NCBI GenBank assembly: GCA_013151635.1
Contig: JAADHV010000054.1
Span: forward strand, 40,272-104,271
DNA from: Deltaproteobacteria bacterium
GTDB lineage: Bacteria > Desulfobacterota > Desulfobacteria > Desulfobacterales > Desulfobacteraceae
DNA length: 64,000 nucleotides
Reading direction: 5' to 3'
Positions within the stretch are counted from its first letter, which is position 1; each line of letters begins with the position of its first letter. Shown piece by piece: positions 53,360 through 62,418 of this stretch. The translations under genes and the position numbers were made by a program. The notes beneath the pieces are model-generated. The model ran no database searches. It had not been told where the DNA came from and worked only from the letters and a program-made list of their open reading frames with translations.

Positions 53360-55039
53360 ATGTTTGGAAAACTGATGAAAACAGTAAGCAGCAGGCTGTG
53401 GCTGAGGCTGCTGGTTCCTGTATCAATAATCGTGATTGCCGTGGTATTGGCCAACCTCTGGTATAATATTTCTTTTCAGGTTAAATCCGGTGAATCACAG
53501 TTGAAAAGCCAGAACAGAATGCTTGCCCAGGCGGTTGAAGGAGGTATGTTTGATGCCCTTGCAGTCGGGGACAATGACACTGTAAGAACCCAGTTTAACC
53601 GTCTCAGTGAAAAAATTAAAGACCTCAAGGTTTTTGTTTATGATTTTAATGGTGTGGTGTCTTTCAGCACCGATATCAATGCAATCGGCAGAGGGATAAA
53701 TGGTTTTTTGAGTGCTGATTCAAAAAAGGACATATCCTCAATGCTTGAAAGCGGGAATGCTTCTGATCTTTCTTTTCATGTTTCTATAGACGGAGTACCG
53801 TTTCTGCTGGAAAATGCTCCTATTTTAAATGAGCAGAAATGCTTTCATTGCCATGGCCGAAACCGTAAGATTCTTGGAGGGATTTCTGTTTTTTCCTCAG
53901 AGACAAAGGTCAAACAAGCCATAAAAAATGGGAAAACTGTAAGTATTCTTATCGGGATCATAGGGCTTGGCGTGATTATCCTTTTTATATGGATTTTCTT
54001 TCATTTTATTGTGAACAAAAAAATTCATATGGTGCTTTTAGCTACATCCAATATGAGACAGAAAGATTTTACCCATACCTGCGACATCAAGGAAGGCGAT
54101 GAGATAAACCATATTTTAGCCAGGATAAATCTTGTAACAAAAAATTTAAGAGAAACAATAAAACAGGTTGTGAATAATTCCGACACAATATTTGACTCTG
54201 CATCCGGACTCAGCCAGATTGCAGAGGACTTAGGTTCTGCCAGCCTGGATACATCACAAAAGGCAACCACTGTTTCAGCAGCAGCAGAAGAGATGAGTAT
54301 AAGCAACCAGTCCATTGCAGCGTCCATGGAGCAGTCAACTGACACATTGAATGCCATAGCTTCTGCCATTGAAGAGATGAGTGCAACAGTCAGTGAAATT
54401 GCCAAAAACGTTACATCCTCCAAAGAAATCACAGAACAGGTTGTGGAAGGGTTCGAGGTTATAGCAAAAGTTGTGGATGAACTTGGGGAAAGAGCAAATG
54501 ATGTGGATATCGTGACCGATGAGATTCGAGCTATTTCCGAACAGGTGAGTATGCTGGCCCTGAATGCCAAGATTGAAGCTGCAAGGGCTGGGGATGCAGG
54601 AAAAGGTTTTGCTGTTGTAGCCCAGGAAATAACAGAGCTTGCAAGTGAAACCAATGAATCAACTTTGAAGGCTGATGAAAAATTACGCTGGATTAAGGAA
54701 AAATCCCGCGAAGTGGTCCAGAAGGTGACGGGTCTTACAACAATTGTAAAAGAGTCTGATGAAGCCATGTCAAGCATATCAGCCGCAGTGGAAGAACAGA
54801 ATGTGACCACCCGCGAAATTGCAAAAAATATTAACGATGTTTCGGCTGAAATTTCTGATGTGAATAATAATGTGAATGAGGGGGCAAGTGTTGCCGCTGA
54901 AATTGCAAAAGAAATTACAATTGTCGAAGACGGCTCAAGAAAGGTTCAGGACAACAGCAATAAACTCAATGATCATGCAATGGGGCTTTCAACAATGGCT
55001 GAAAACTTTACAGAATTAATGAAGAAATTTAAAGTTTGA
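53360..55039 (+). CDS. methyl-accepting chemotaxis protein with a periplasmic haem-c motif
   Basis: The 559-residue receptor has TM1 at about 15-36 and a periplasmic domain that contains CFHCH (Cys-161, Cys-164, His-165). TM2 at about 186-210 is followed by a HAMP-like region and a long coiled-coil signalling domain, with the tip ALNAKIEAARAGDAGKGFA. The haem site in the sensory domain suggests redox or gas sensing. The 3' end overlaps the convergent murJ gene by 11 nt. Confidence 0.92.
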   Translation: MFGKLMKTVSSRLWLRLLVPVSIIVIAVVLANLWYNISFQVKSGESQLKSQNRMLAQAVEGGMFDALAVGDNDTVRTQFNRLSEKIKDLKVFVYDFNGVVSFSTDINAIGRGINGFLSADSKKDISSMLESGNASDLSFHVSIDGVPFLLENAPILNEQKCFHCHGRNRKILGGISVFSSETKVKQAIKNGKTVSILIGIIGLGVIILFIWIFFHFIVNKKIHMVLLATSNMRQKDFTHTCDIKEGDEINHILARINLVTKNLRETIKQVVNNSDTIFDSASGLSQIAEDLGSASLDTSQKATTVSAAAEEMSISNQSIAASMEQSTDTLNAIASAIEEMSATVSEIAKNVTSSKEITEQVVEGFEVIAKVVDELGERANDVDIVTDEIRAISEQVSMLALNAKIEAARAGDAGKGFAVVAQEITELASETNESTLKADEKLRWIKEKSREVVQKVTGLTTIVKESDEAMSSISAAVEEQNVTTREIAKNINDVSAEISDVNNNVNEGASVAAEIAKEITIVEDGSRKVQDNSNKLNDHAMGLSTMAENFTELMKKFKV

Positions 55040-56609
55040 ACAGGTTCCTGATTTTTCTGTAAATATTTTTATAAAGCATAAGGATTTCCTGTATCTTTAA
55101 TAAATACCCTGCCAGGAAAAAGATTATGCAAAATTGGATTCCAACCAGGGATGAAATGGTCAAAGCCCCTAAAGTCCCGGCCTGGTCAATAAAAGTCCTC
55201 AAGGCAGAAGCGGTAAAGAAAAGAATGGTGCCAATCACCAGGCTTATGGAAAGTATTTTGAAAAAAAAGAAATAAACTTTGTTTTTCTCCATGTTTAAAC
55301 TTTTTTTATTCCAGCATTCAAACAGGATAATAGCCTGTATGATAATAGACAGTGATAATCCTAATGCCACTCCTCTTGCTCCCATTGTTTTCATGAAAAA
55401 GAAAATTACAGGAAGGCTTATACCAACACAAAGAGTTGTAAAAATTGTCGGGAAAACTGTATTTTGGAGGGCATAAAAACCCCTTGAAATAATATTCATG
55501 GATGCAAATGCAAATGCCCCTGCCATGAAAAACGGGAGGATACCGGCTGTTACAAGGGTTGCGTTGACATCAAACTGGCCCCTCTGGAACAGGATGGTCA
55601 CGATTTCCCGGCTTAAAACCATAAAAAGAACAGAAAAGGGAATGACAAGGAAAATAAACTGCAATGTCTTGTTTAAGAGGCGGTTTAATTCAAAAAAGTC
55701 ACCTTTCTGGGCAAGCTTTGCCATGAATGGATAGGATGCAATACCTATTGCCTGCCCGAAAAGCCCTACAAGGATATACATTATCCTGAGGGCATAATTC
55801 ATGGCGGCAATACCGCCCTCATCTAAATATGAACCGAAAAATTTCAAGAGAATTTCCGTTGAAAACGTCATGGTCAGACCCAGCATTAAGGGCAGGGTAA
55901 GCTTGATATATTTTATTAAATCAGGATGAGTAAAATTTATTATCGGGTAATACCTTGCGTTAAGTTTCCTTATGCCAATTAACTGGATTGCAAAATTTCC
56001 AAGAAAAGACCCGGCAAGCACGCCCCAGGCAAACCCTTCCATTCCTATGAAAGGGCCAAGGATAAGTCCGCCCAGAATAATGGATAGATTGTATATCAAA
56101 GGGGCCAGGGCAGGGATAAAAAATTTCTCGTTTGCAAATTGGACAGCCATGAGCAGGCCGCCGGTGAAAAAGAAAAACTGGGCGGGAATGATAATCCTGG
56201 TCATTTTTACGGCAAGGGCAAAGGTCCCGGGATCGTGAATACCAGGTGCAAATATATGGACAAAATCGTTTGCCCAGACCATTGTAACCGCTATAAATCC
56301 AAGAAGGAGAAGCCCGAACACGTTCATGACGATGGAAAAGACCCTGTATCCTTCATCTTCCCTGTTTGAGGAAAGGTAATGGGCAAATATGGGTATAAAG
56401 GTAATGGAAAGAAACCCGCTTGCAACAATATGATTAAGGATTTCAGGGATTATAAATGCAATCTGATAGGCATCAACCCCGGCATTTATGCCGCCGATAT
56501 TGGCTATTGCCATTTCACGGAAAATACCTATAACACGGCTGGCAAATATGGAAGCCATCATGATAAAGGACGCGAACCCAACTTTTTTTAATATATTCTC
56601 ATTTGCCAT
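55029..56609 (-). CDS. murJ: lipid II flippase MurJ (MviN family)
   Basis: The 526-residue protein has 14 predicted transmembrane helices and MviN family segments such as ASRVIGIFREMAIA, AYQIAFIIPEILNHI, FIPIFAHYL, APGIHDPGTFALAVKMTR and PFFMAGAFAFASMNIISRGFYALQNT. It moves lipid II for peptidoglycan synthesis. It is transcribed leftward, alone. Confidence 0.93.
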   Translation of the reverse strand: MANENILKKVGFASFIMMASIFASRVIGIFREMAIANIGGINAGVDAYQIAFIIPEILNHIVASGFLSITFIPIFAHYLSSNREDEGYRVFSIVMNVFGLLLLGFIAVTMVWANDFVHIFAPGIHDPGTFALAVKMTRIIIPAQFFFFTGGLLMAVQFANEKFFIPALAPLIYNLSIILGGLILGPFIGMEGFAWGVLAGSFLGNFAIQLIGIRKLNARYYPIINFTHPDLIKYIKLTLPLMLGLTMTFSTEILLKFFGSYLDEGGIAAMNYALRIMYILVGLFGQAIGIASYPFMAKLAQKGDFFELNRLLNKTLQFIFLVIPFSVLFMVLSREIVTILFQRGQFDVNATLVTAGILPFFMAGAFAFASMNIISRGFYALQNTVFPTIFTTLCVGISLPVIFFFMKTMGARGVALGLSLSIIIQAIILFECWNKKSLNMEKNKVYFFFFKILSISLVIGTILFFTASALRTFIDQAGTLGALTISSLVGIQFCIIFFLAGYLLKIQEILMLYKNIYRKIRNLFKL

Positions 56610-56676
56610 AGTCGTATTATAGGACAGGGTTTATCATAAAGAATTAACAAATAAAAGCCTTATGGGGGAAAATTGT

Positions 56677-56706
56677 TTGACTTGGGCAAAGCTTGCGGAA
56701 TATATT
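56677..56706 (+). promoter_or_regulatory. sigma-70 promoter for the small membrane protein and M48 peptidase
   Basis: TTGACT (56677-56682), 18 nt, TATATT (56701-56706), about 50 nt before the ATG at 56758. The rest of 56610-56757 holds nothing else recognisable. Confidence 0.5.
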
Positions 56707-56757
56707 GGGCCATCTTAAATGCAGTTTTAATGAATTTGGCATAAGGAAAAAAGAATT

Positions 56758-57036
56758 ATGATGACAAGACTTGGGATTTATTCCTTGCTGGCAGGTTTTT
56801 TTGTGGGTATTTTTACAGGTATTTCCCAGTTTATGGAAGCTAAAACTTTCTGGGTTGATTTAACGATTTCAAAAATTATCGGGGAAGGTAAGTCAGATGC
56901 TGTTATAGGATACATAGACATCGCTTCCATACAGAATTTACTTAATTTTTTAATTTATAAACTGCCGTTTTTTGGTTTTTTAATTGGGATTGGTATTATT
57001 TTTTTGATTATCAGCCTGTTTGGGAAGGCAAGATAA
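56758..57036 (+). CDS. small two-helix membrane protein, unknown
   Basis: The 92-residue protein has hydrophobic segments at about 7-22 and 64-87 and a short soluble loop between them. ATG ATG makes the exact start ambiguous by one codon. It precedes the M48 peptidase by about 20 nt and may be its partner. No family recognised. Confidence 0.65.
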   Translation: MMTRLGIYSLLAGFFVGIFTGISQFMEAKTFWVDLTISKIIGEGKSDAVIGYIDIASIQNLLNFLIYKLPFFGFLIGIGIIFLIISLFGKAR

Positions 57037-57057
57037 CAATTAGGGAAATTAACCTTG

Positions 57058-58386
57058 ATGAACAGAATTTCAAGAAGACAGTTTTTAAAATATTCAGCCT
57101 TAATGTCTGCGTCTGCCACGGCCCCGGTATTTCTTGGCGGGTGTGCTGTGAACCCTGTTACAGGCCGGACCCAGCTCATGATGGTTTCCCGCCAGCAGGA
57201 AATTGAATTAGATAAAAAACAGTCTCCTTTTCAGTTTTCTTCGGATTATGGTATTACCCAGGATAAAAAAATCAATCAATATATGTCTTGTGTGGGTGAA
57301 AAATTATTGGCAAATGTTCAAAGGCCTGATATGCCCTATAATTTTCAATGTGTGAATGCAACCTATATTAATGCCTATGCATTCCCGGGAGGGTCAATTG
57401 CAGCCACCAGGGGTATTTTATTAAAACTTGAAAATGAGGCACAACTTGCTTCCCTGCTGGGGCACGAGCTTGGCCATGTTAATGCAAGACATACGGCAGA
57501 ACAGATTTCCAAAGGCAGGCTGTCTTCCTTGATCGTAGGCGGATTGACCCTTGCGGCAAGTTACCGGGGAGAAGGCCTGGGTGAGATTGCACAGAAACTT
57601 GGCATGCTGGGCCAGGGATTACTTTTATCAAAATACAGCAGGGACAATGAAAGGCAGGCAGATACTCTTGGCAATGAATATATGGTAGAGGCGGGTTATT
57701 CTTCCCGGGGCTTTACAGGTCTCATGGAAATGTTAAATTCGCTTCACAAGGAACAACCAAGTTCGGTTAAGATACTTTTCTCAAGCCATCCCATGAGTTC
57801 GGAGCGTTTGAATTCTGCTTTGCAAAGGGAGAAAGGAATTTACAGGTACACAAAAGATTACCCGATAAACCGCGAAAGATATATGGATAACATGGCATCT
57901 CTTTTCAAAAAAAAAGAGGGCATTAAGCTTTTGCAGCAGGGAGAAAAGTACCTGGAAAAAAAAGACTATGAAGAGGCCGGGAATATATTTAAAAAGTCAC
58001 TTAAAAAATTAAAAAATGATTATACAGCCCATGTTTTAATGTCCAAATGCCTGATGATAAGGGAAAAACCGGCTAAGGCCCTGATACATGCAAACATTGC
58101 AAAAAAACTTTACCCTTCGGAAGTCCAGGCTTATCATATTGCCGGGATTGCCAATATAAAGCTTAAACAATATACAAAGGCATATAAGGATTTTTGCAAG
58201 AGCGATGAACTTTTGCCCGGTAATCCGCAAATGACTTTTTATAAGGGATACTGTCTTGATAAACAAGGCAATCCAAAACCTGCGGCCCGCAACTATATGA
58301 CATATCTGAAAATGATTAATTATAAGTCAGGTAAATATTCCAGGTATGCATATAATCGCCTGAAACAATGGGGATACGCAAAATAG
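57058..58386 (+). CDS. M48 family metallopeptidase with C-terminal TPRs, Tat/lipoprotein type
   Basis: The protein has about 442 residues. The zinc motif HELGH is at 136-140, with the downstream Glu in NERQADTLG. From about residue 285 there are TPR repeats (YLEKKDYEEAGNIFKKSLKK; QYTKAYKDFCKSDELLPGNP). The N-terminus has RISRRQFLKY, a twin-arginine motif, followed by a lipobox-like LGGC, so it may be a Tat-exported lipoprotein, like BepA-type periplasmic proteases. A TTG 3 nt upstream is less likely than the ATG. Confidence 0.92.
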   Translation: MNRISRRQFLKYSALMSASATAPVFLGGCAVNPVTGRTQLMMVSRQQEIELDKKQSPFQFSSDYGITQDKKINQYMSCVGEKLLANVQRPDMPYNFQCVNATYINAYAFPGGSIAATRGILLKLENEAQLASLLGHELGHVNARHTAEQISKGRLSSLIVGGLTLAASYRGEGLGEIAQKLGMLGQGLLLSKYSRDNERQADTLGNEYMVEAGYSSRGFTGLMEMLNSLHKEQPSSVKILFSSHPMSSERLNSALQREKGIYRYTKDYPINRERYMDNMASLFKKKEGIKLLQQGEKYLEKKDYEEAGNIFKKSLKKLKNDYTAHVLMSKCLMIREKPAKALIHANIAKKLYPSEVQAYHIAGIANIKLKQYTKAYKDFCKSDELLPGNPQMTFYKGYCLDKQGNPKPAARNYMTYLKMINYKSGKYSRYAYNRLKQWGYAK

Positions 58387-58392
58387 CCCACT

Positions 58393-60225
58393 ATGAAATT
58401 TTCAAGCCTTAAAAACTGCATAGACGTTTTGGAAAAACAAGGAGAACTCGTAAAGATCCGCAGTCTTGTTGACCCCGACCTTGAAATGGCTGAAATCACA
58501 AGAAGGGTATTTGATGCAAGGGGACCTGCCGTGTTGTTTTTAAATATAAAGAACAGCAGGTTTCCAGCCTTATCAAACCTGTTCGGCACCTGGGGGAGGA
58601 CGCAAAAAATATTTGAACCCCAGCTTGGTTCTTTAAAAGCTCTTGTGGACATTAAATCAGATATCGGGTCATGCCTTAAATCTCCCGGCAGGATAATTAA
58701 AGCCCTGCCTGCCTTGATCCGGTCTTTGCCTTTAAAAACATCAAGGCCGGGAGTTCTTGAAAATCAATGCAGTATCCTGGATCTCCCCATGATTCGATGC
58801 TGGCCAAATGATGGCGGGGCTTTTATCCTTTTACCCCAGGTTTTTTCCAAAGACCCTGGAAATGATTCTATTTTTACTTCAAACCTTGGCATGTACAGGA
58901 TTCAGATTTCAGGAAATGATTATGTTCCGGGAAAAGAAGTCGGCCTTCATTATCAATTGCAAAGAGGGATCGGAAACCACCATAAAAAAGCACTTGAGAG
59001 AGCCCAGGCTTTAAGGGTAAGCATTTTCATCGGCGGGCCGCCGGCCCATACTCTGGCCGCAGTTATGCCGCTTCCCGAAGGCCTTCCCGAAATTGCATTT
59101 GCAGGAGCGCTTGCCGGCAGGAATTTTAAGTATGCATATAAAAATAAGTACTTTATTTCTGCGGACGCGGACTTTTGCATCACAGGGACTGTGGTTCCCT
59201 GGAAAACCAAAAGGGAAGGGCCGTTTGGGGATCACCTGGGTTATTATTCCCTTGAACACGACTACCCTTATTTAAAGGTGGAATCTGTTTATCATAAAAA
59301 AGATGCTGTTTTCCCTTTTACCATTGTCGGACGTCCTCCAAAGGAAGATTCCAATTTCGGAAGATTGATCCATGAGATAACAAGGTCGGCAGTTAAGGAC
59401 AGTATCCCCGGTGTTATTGCCGTAAATGCGGTTGATGATGCAGGGGTTCATCCCCTGCTTCTTGTAAAGGCAAGCGAGAGATATGTCCCCTACGAAAAAA
59501 GAGTGCCAAGGGAATTGCTGACCCATGCAAGCAGAATTCTTGGTACAGGCCAGTTGTCTCTTGCAAAATATCTTTTGATCTGTGCCAGTGAAGATAACCT
59601 TAAGCTGGACGTGAATGATGAAAAAGCATTTTTCATCCACATGCTTGAGCGGGTTGATCTTGCCTCTGATCTTCATTTTTTTACAAAAACAACCATGGAC
59701 ACCCTTGATTATTCCACCCGTGATATAACCATGGGATCAAAGCTTGTTATTGCAGCAGCAGGTGAAAAAAGGCGTCACTTGAAAACCAGGTTCCCACAAG
59801 ATTTTTCCCTGCCCCAGGGGTTTAAAAATCCCAGAATTGTCCTGCCCGGCATTGTAGTGCTTGAGGGGCCTTGCTTTAAAACATACCCAAAAGGCAAAAT
59901 ACAGATCAATGGTTTAAAAAAACATTTGCAGACTAAAAAAGACTTAGACTCGCTTCCCCTCTTTGTCGTGGTGGATGATGCCCTGTTTGCCGCAAAGTCA
60001 TTTTCAAATTTTTTATGGGTGACTTTTTTAAGGTCAAATCCTTCCCATGATATTTACGGGGTCAATGAAAAAACAATATTCAAACATTGGGGATGCAATC
60101 CACCCCTGATTATTGATGCCAGAATAAAACCATTTCATGCAGGTCAATTGGTACCCGATAAAAGGGTAATTGAAAAAGTTGATGCGCTGGGAAAAAAAGG
60201 TGGCCCGCTTTCCGGGATAATATAG
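58393..60225 (+). CDS. UbiD family decarboxylase
   Basis: The 610-residue protein has UbiD-family segments: RCWPNDGGAFILLPQVFSKD, VGLHYQLQRGIGNHH, REGPFGDHLGYYSLEHDYPYL, and VESVYHKKDAVFPFTIVGRP. It is longer than E. coli UbiD (497) by a C-terminal extension, like the group linked with the futalosine menaquinone route. It needs prenylated FMN, and a UbiX homologue is not nearby. Substrate is uncertain: menaquinone precursor or another aromatic acid. Confidence 0.9.
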   Translation: MKFSSLKNCIDVLEKQGELVKIRSLVDPDLEMAEITRRVFDARGPAVLFLNIKNSRFPALSNLFGTWGRTQKIFEPQLGSLKALVDIKSDIGSCLKSPGRIIKALPALIRSLPLKTSRPGVLENQCSILDLPMIRCWPNDGGAFILLPQVFSKDPGNDSIFTSNLGMYRIQISGNDYVPGKEVGLHYQLQRGIGNHHKKALERAQALRVSIFIGGPPAHTLAAVMPLPEGLPEIAFAGALAGRNFKYAYKNKYFISADADFCITGTVVPWKTKREGPFGDHLGYYSLEHDYPYLKVESVYHKKDAVFPFTIVGRPPKEDSNFGRLIHEITRSAVKDSIPGVIAVNAVDDAGVHPLLLVKASERYVPYEKRVPRELLTHASRILGTGQLSLAKYLLICASEDNLKLDVNDEKAFFIHMLERVDLASDLHFFTKTTMDTLDYSTRDITMGSKLVIAAAGEKRRHLKTRFPQDFSLPQGFKNPRIVLPGIVVLEGPCFKTYPKGKIQINGLKKHLQTKKDLDSLPLFVVVDDALFAAKSFSNFLWVTFLRSNPSHDIYGVNEKTIFKHWGCNPPLIIDARIKPFHAGQLVPDKRVIEKVDALGKKGGPLSGII

Positions 60226-60435
60226 AAGGAGAAAATTGATAAATCAGCACAGATTCTTCGTGAAAAACCAGGGGTCAGCCTTGAAATTCAGGAAATTTAT
60301 GATAAGCTCAGTGCTGTTGAAAAAGAGAGAATTTTTCTACTTGAGGCCCAATGAAAATGATTATTCGAAAAACAAAGGGAACAAGCCGGGCAAAATTTTT
60401 ATTAAAATAAGAAAAAGACAAAGGAGCTTCAAAAT
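60226..60435 (+). other. 210-bp stretch between ubiD-family and zinc-ribbon genes
   Basis: There is AAGGAG directly after the ubiD stop. A TTG frame (60236-60454) would code a 72-residue very basic peptide overlapping the next gene. In another frame, positions 60235-60354 read without stop as a 39-residue amphipathic segment (LEIQEIYDKLSAVEKERIF) but lack a normal start. Either a small protein or a decayed gene is possible. I cannot decide. Confidence 0.3.
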
Positions 60436-60807
60436 ATGGAGGAGAAACAATTAAAAAGTGTTTTTTTTCATTTCAGGTTTAAATTTCTTGCAATCACAGC
60501 TATCTTTTTTTTGCTTTGGGTTATCCTTTCCGGGTCAGCAGAATTTGACCAGTTTACAAAAACCACTCAATTTAAATTGCTGGGCCCGTTTTTTATAAGT
60601 TCGGGGATTTTTTATCTTCTTTTCCGGAAAATTCCGTTTAAATGTCCAAATTGTTATAAATTTATTTCAACCAGGAAAGATTGGTATTGTCCGAGTTGCG
60701 AGAAAAAGCAGGGCAGGGAACGCTATCTGTCGGATAAATGTGTTCACTGCAAGCAAATGCTTGCAACTTCTTTTTGTGATCATTGCAAGGAAGAATTCAG
60801 GCTCTAA
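60436..60807 (+). CDS. small membrane protein with double zinc ribbon
   Basis: The 123-residue protein has two hydrophobic helices (about 14-32 and 50-64). A C-terminal half has four CxxC pairs (CPNC, CPSC, CVHC, CDHC), consistent with two zinc ribbons facing the cytoplasm. GGAG precedes the ATG. It ends 2 nt from the convergent gene. Function unknown. Confidence 0.75.
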   Translation: MEEKQLKSVFFHFRFKFLAITAIFFLLWVILSGSAEFDQFTKTTQFKLLGPFFISSGIFYLLFRKIPFKCPNCYKFISTRKDWYCPSCEKKQGRERYLSDKCVHCKQMLATSFCDHCKEEFRL

Positions 60808-60809
60808 AC

Positions 60810-62318
60810 TTAAATTTTTATTTCCCCGGCACAGAGTTTGACTGTAATATTGGTTCCTTCATTCAGGATGCTGATTATATCAATAGTACTTTTAGCGTTT
60901 GTGATGACACTTTTGGCAAAGGTCAAGCCCAATCCCTTGGCATTCTTTTTATTTATTGTAAAATAGGGTTTGAAAATATATGGAAGATTTTCAGGAGCTA
61001 TGCCATATCCGATATCACTTATTATAACAGTGATATCAGGTTCCTCGTATGAAGTTGAAATTGAAACAATGCCATGGGATTTTACAGCTTCAAAAGCATT
61101 TTTAATGATTTCATGAAATGCTTTTGCCATGTTTTTTTTTGCAACACTGATCTTTGGAAGATTACCAAAATCAATTTGCAGGTCAATTTTTGAACTGAAC
61201 CGGGATTTTATTTTATTTGATACTTTTTTTAACATGCTGTTGATATCGGTTTTTTTCAGGGGCTCGTCACTTATTGAAATAAAGAGCCTGATATCGTTCA
61301 CTGCATTTGAAATATACTCTATTCCTCTGGTTGAATCCTTGATGATTTCAGGATATTTTGTCAGGATTTCATCCAGATCAATATCTTGTTTAAACTTGTC
61401 TATATCGTTTAAAATATCATTAGTTTTTTCAGGTTTCAAATTATCAGGTAAGCCAGAGTGCAATGAGATGATATTCTGAAGGGTTTCATACTTTTCAAGC
61501 AAAAGGGTCATGTCTGTCTGATATTTATTCATGGTATCAAGATTTTTTTTCAAGGTTTCGCCTGGAAAATCAAACCTGCTTAATGTACTTGAAGAAATTT
61601 CTCCGACATTGGCAAGTTTGTTGACTTTTTGAAGTTCTTTTTCCTTTTTTTTCAGTGCAAAAATTGCAGCCTTTAAGCGAGTGCTTTTGCTGTCAATCAT
61701 CTTTTCAAGGCTGCGGTTATATTTTGTCAGATTTGATTCCGCCACAATTCGCCTTGCAATTTCTTCATTAAGACGAATATTTTTTTCAGCGATTTCTTTT
61801 GTCTTTGCATCAAGATCAATAAGGTGGATATAGGATCTTAAAGCCGTGGTGATTGTGGTGAAAAGCTTTTGGGTTGTCAATTCTGTTTTTTCTTTATAAT
61901 CATTGATATCATAATTTAAAATAATATCTTTTTCCGGTGCTTTCCCTGGTTGACCGGTTCTTAAAATAATTCTTAGATGTTTATTTTTTTCATCTTCCCT
62001 TATAAATCTTGCAACTTCAAGACCCGAATCATTTGCCTCCATGACAACATCCAGCAGGATACAGGCCGCGTCAGGGTGATCTTTAATCAGTTTTTTTGCC
62101 TCTTTCCCGGAATAAGCAGAATAAAATTCCAATGTAAACCCTTTGTAGCTGTAATCGGAGAGGACCAGTTTGGTCATTACATGGATTTCTTTTTCATCAT
62201 CAACAATTAAAAGCTTGAATTTGCCGGTCCGGGTTTTCCCTGCGGACCTGCCGGAAGCCGATTCGTTTGCGAAGATAACTTTTTCACCTTTTTTTAGGGC
62301 TTTATTATAAGTTTTCAT
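60810..62318 (-). CDS. receiver-HATPase protein (atypical response regulator/kinase)
   Basis: The protein has about 502 residues. An N-terminal receiver has Asp-90 in AACILLDVVMEANDSG, a form seen with DUF3369-type regulators. A long helical region follows, and a C-terminal HATPase domain has NAFEAVKSHG, DIGYGIAPE and AKGLGLTFA. I see no standard HisKA H-E/D-x-N box before the ATPase. A longer start (62441) would add 41 residues overlapping the upstream gene. GGAG fits the ATG at 62318. Confidence 0.85.
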   Translation of the reverse strand: MKTYNKALKKGEKVIFANESASGRSAGKTRTGKFKLLIVDDEKEIHVMTKLVLSDYSYKGFTLEFYSAYSGKEAKKLIKDHPDAACILLDVVMEANDSGLEVARFIREDEKNKHLRIILRTGQPGKAPEKDIILNYDINDYKEKTELTTQKLFTTITTALRSYIHLIDLDAKTKEIAEKNIRLNEEIARRIVAESNLTKYNRSLEKMIDSKSTRLKAAIFALKKKEKELQKVNKLANVGEISSSTLSRFDFPGETLKKNLDTMNKYQTDMTLLLEKYETLQNIISLHSGLPDNLKPEKTNDILNDIDKFKQDIDLDEILTKYPEIIKDSTRGIEYISNAVNDIRLFISISDEPLKKTDINSMLKKVSNKIKSRFSSKIDLQIDFGNLPKISVAKKNMAKAFHEIIKNAFEAVKSHGIVSISTSYEEPDITVIISDIGYGIAPENLPYIFKPYFTINKKNAKGLGLTFAKSVITNAKSTIDIISILNEGTNITVKLCAGEIKI

Positions 62319-62418
62319 AGGTTCTCCGAAAAGATGAAGATGTTTTTTGCGACTGGATGTTATTAGAATATTAAATAAAATCAGGATTGTCAATTGTGTA
62401 TTCACAAAAGTGCCAAAG

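Noticed and set aside
54025..54810. 261-codon leftward frame opposite the chemoreceptor
   Set aside because: Mirror of the coiled-coil repeat region of the receptor. No start signal.
56686..56696. TTGGGC...TTGC resemblance to sigma-54 before the small membrane gene
   Set aside because: The spacing is one short. A sigma-70 pattern fits better.
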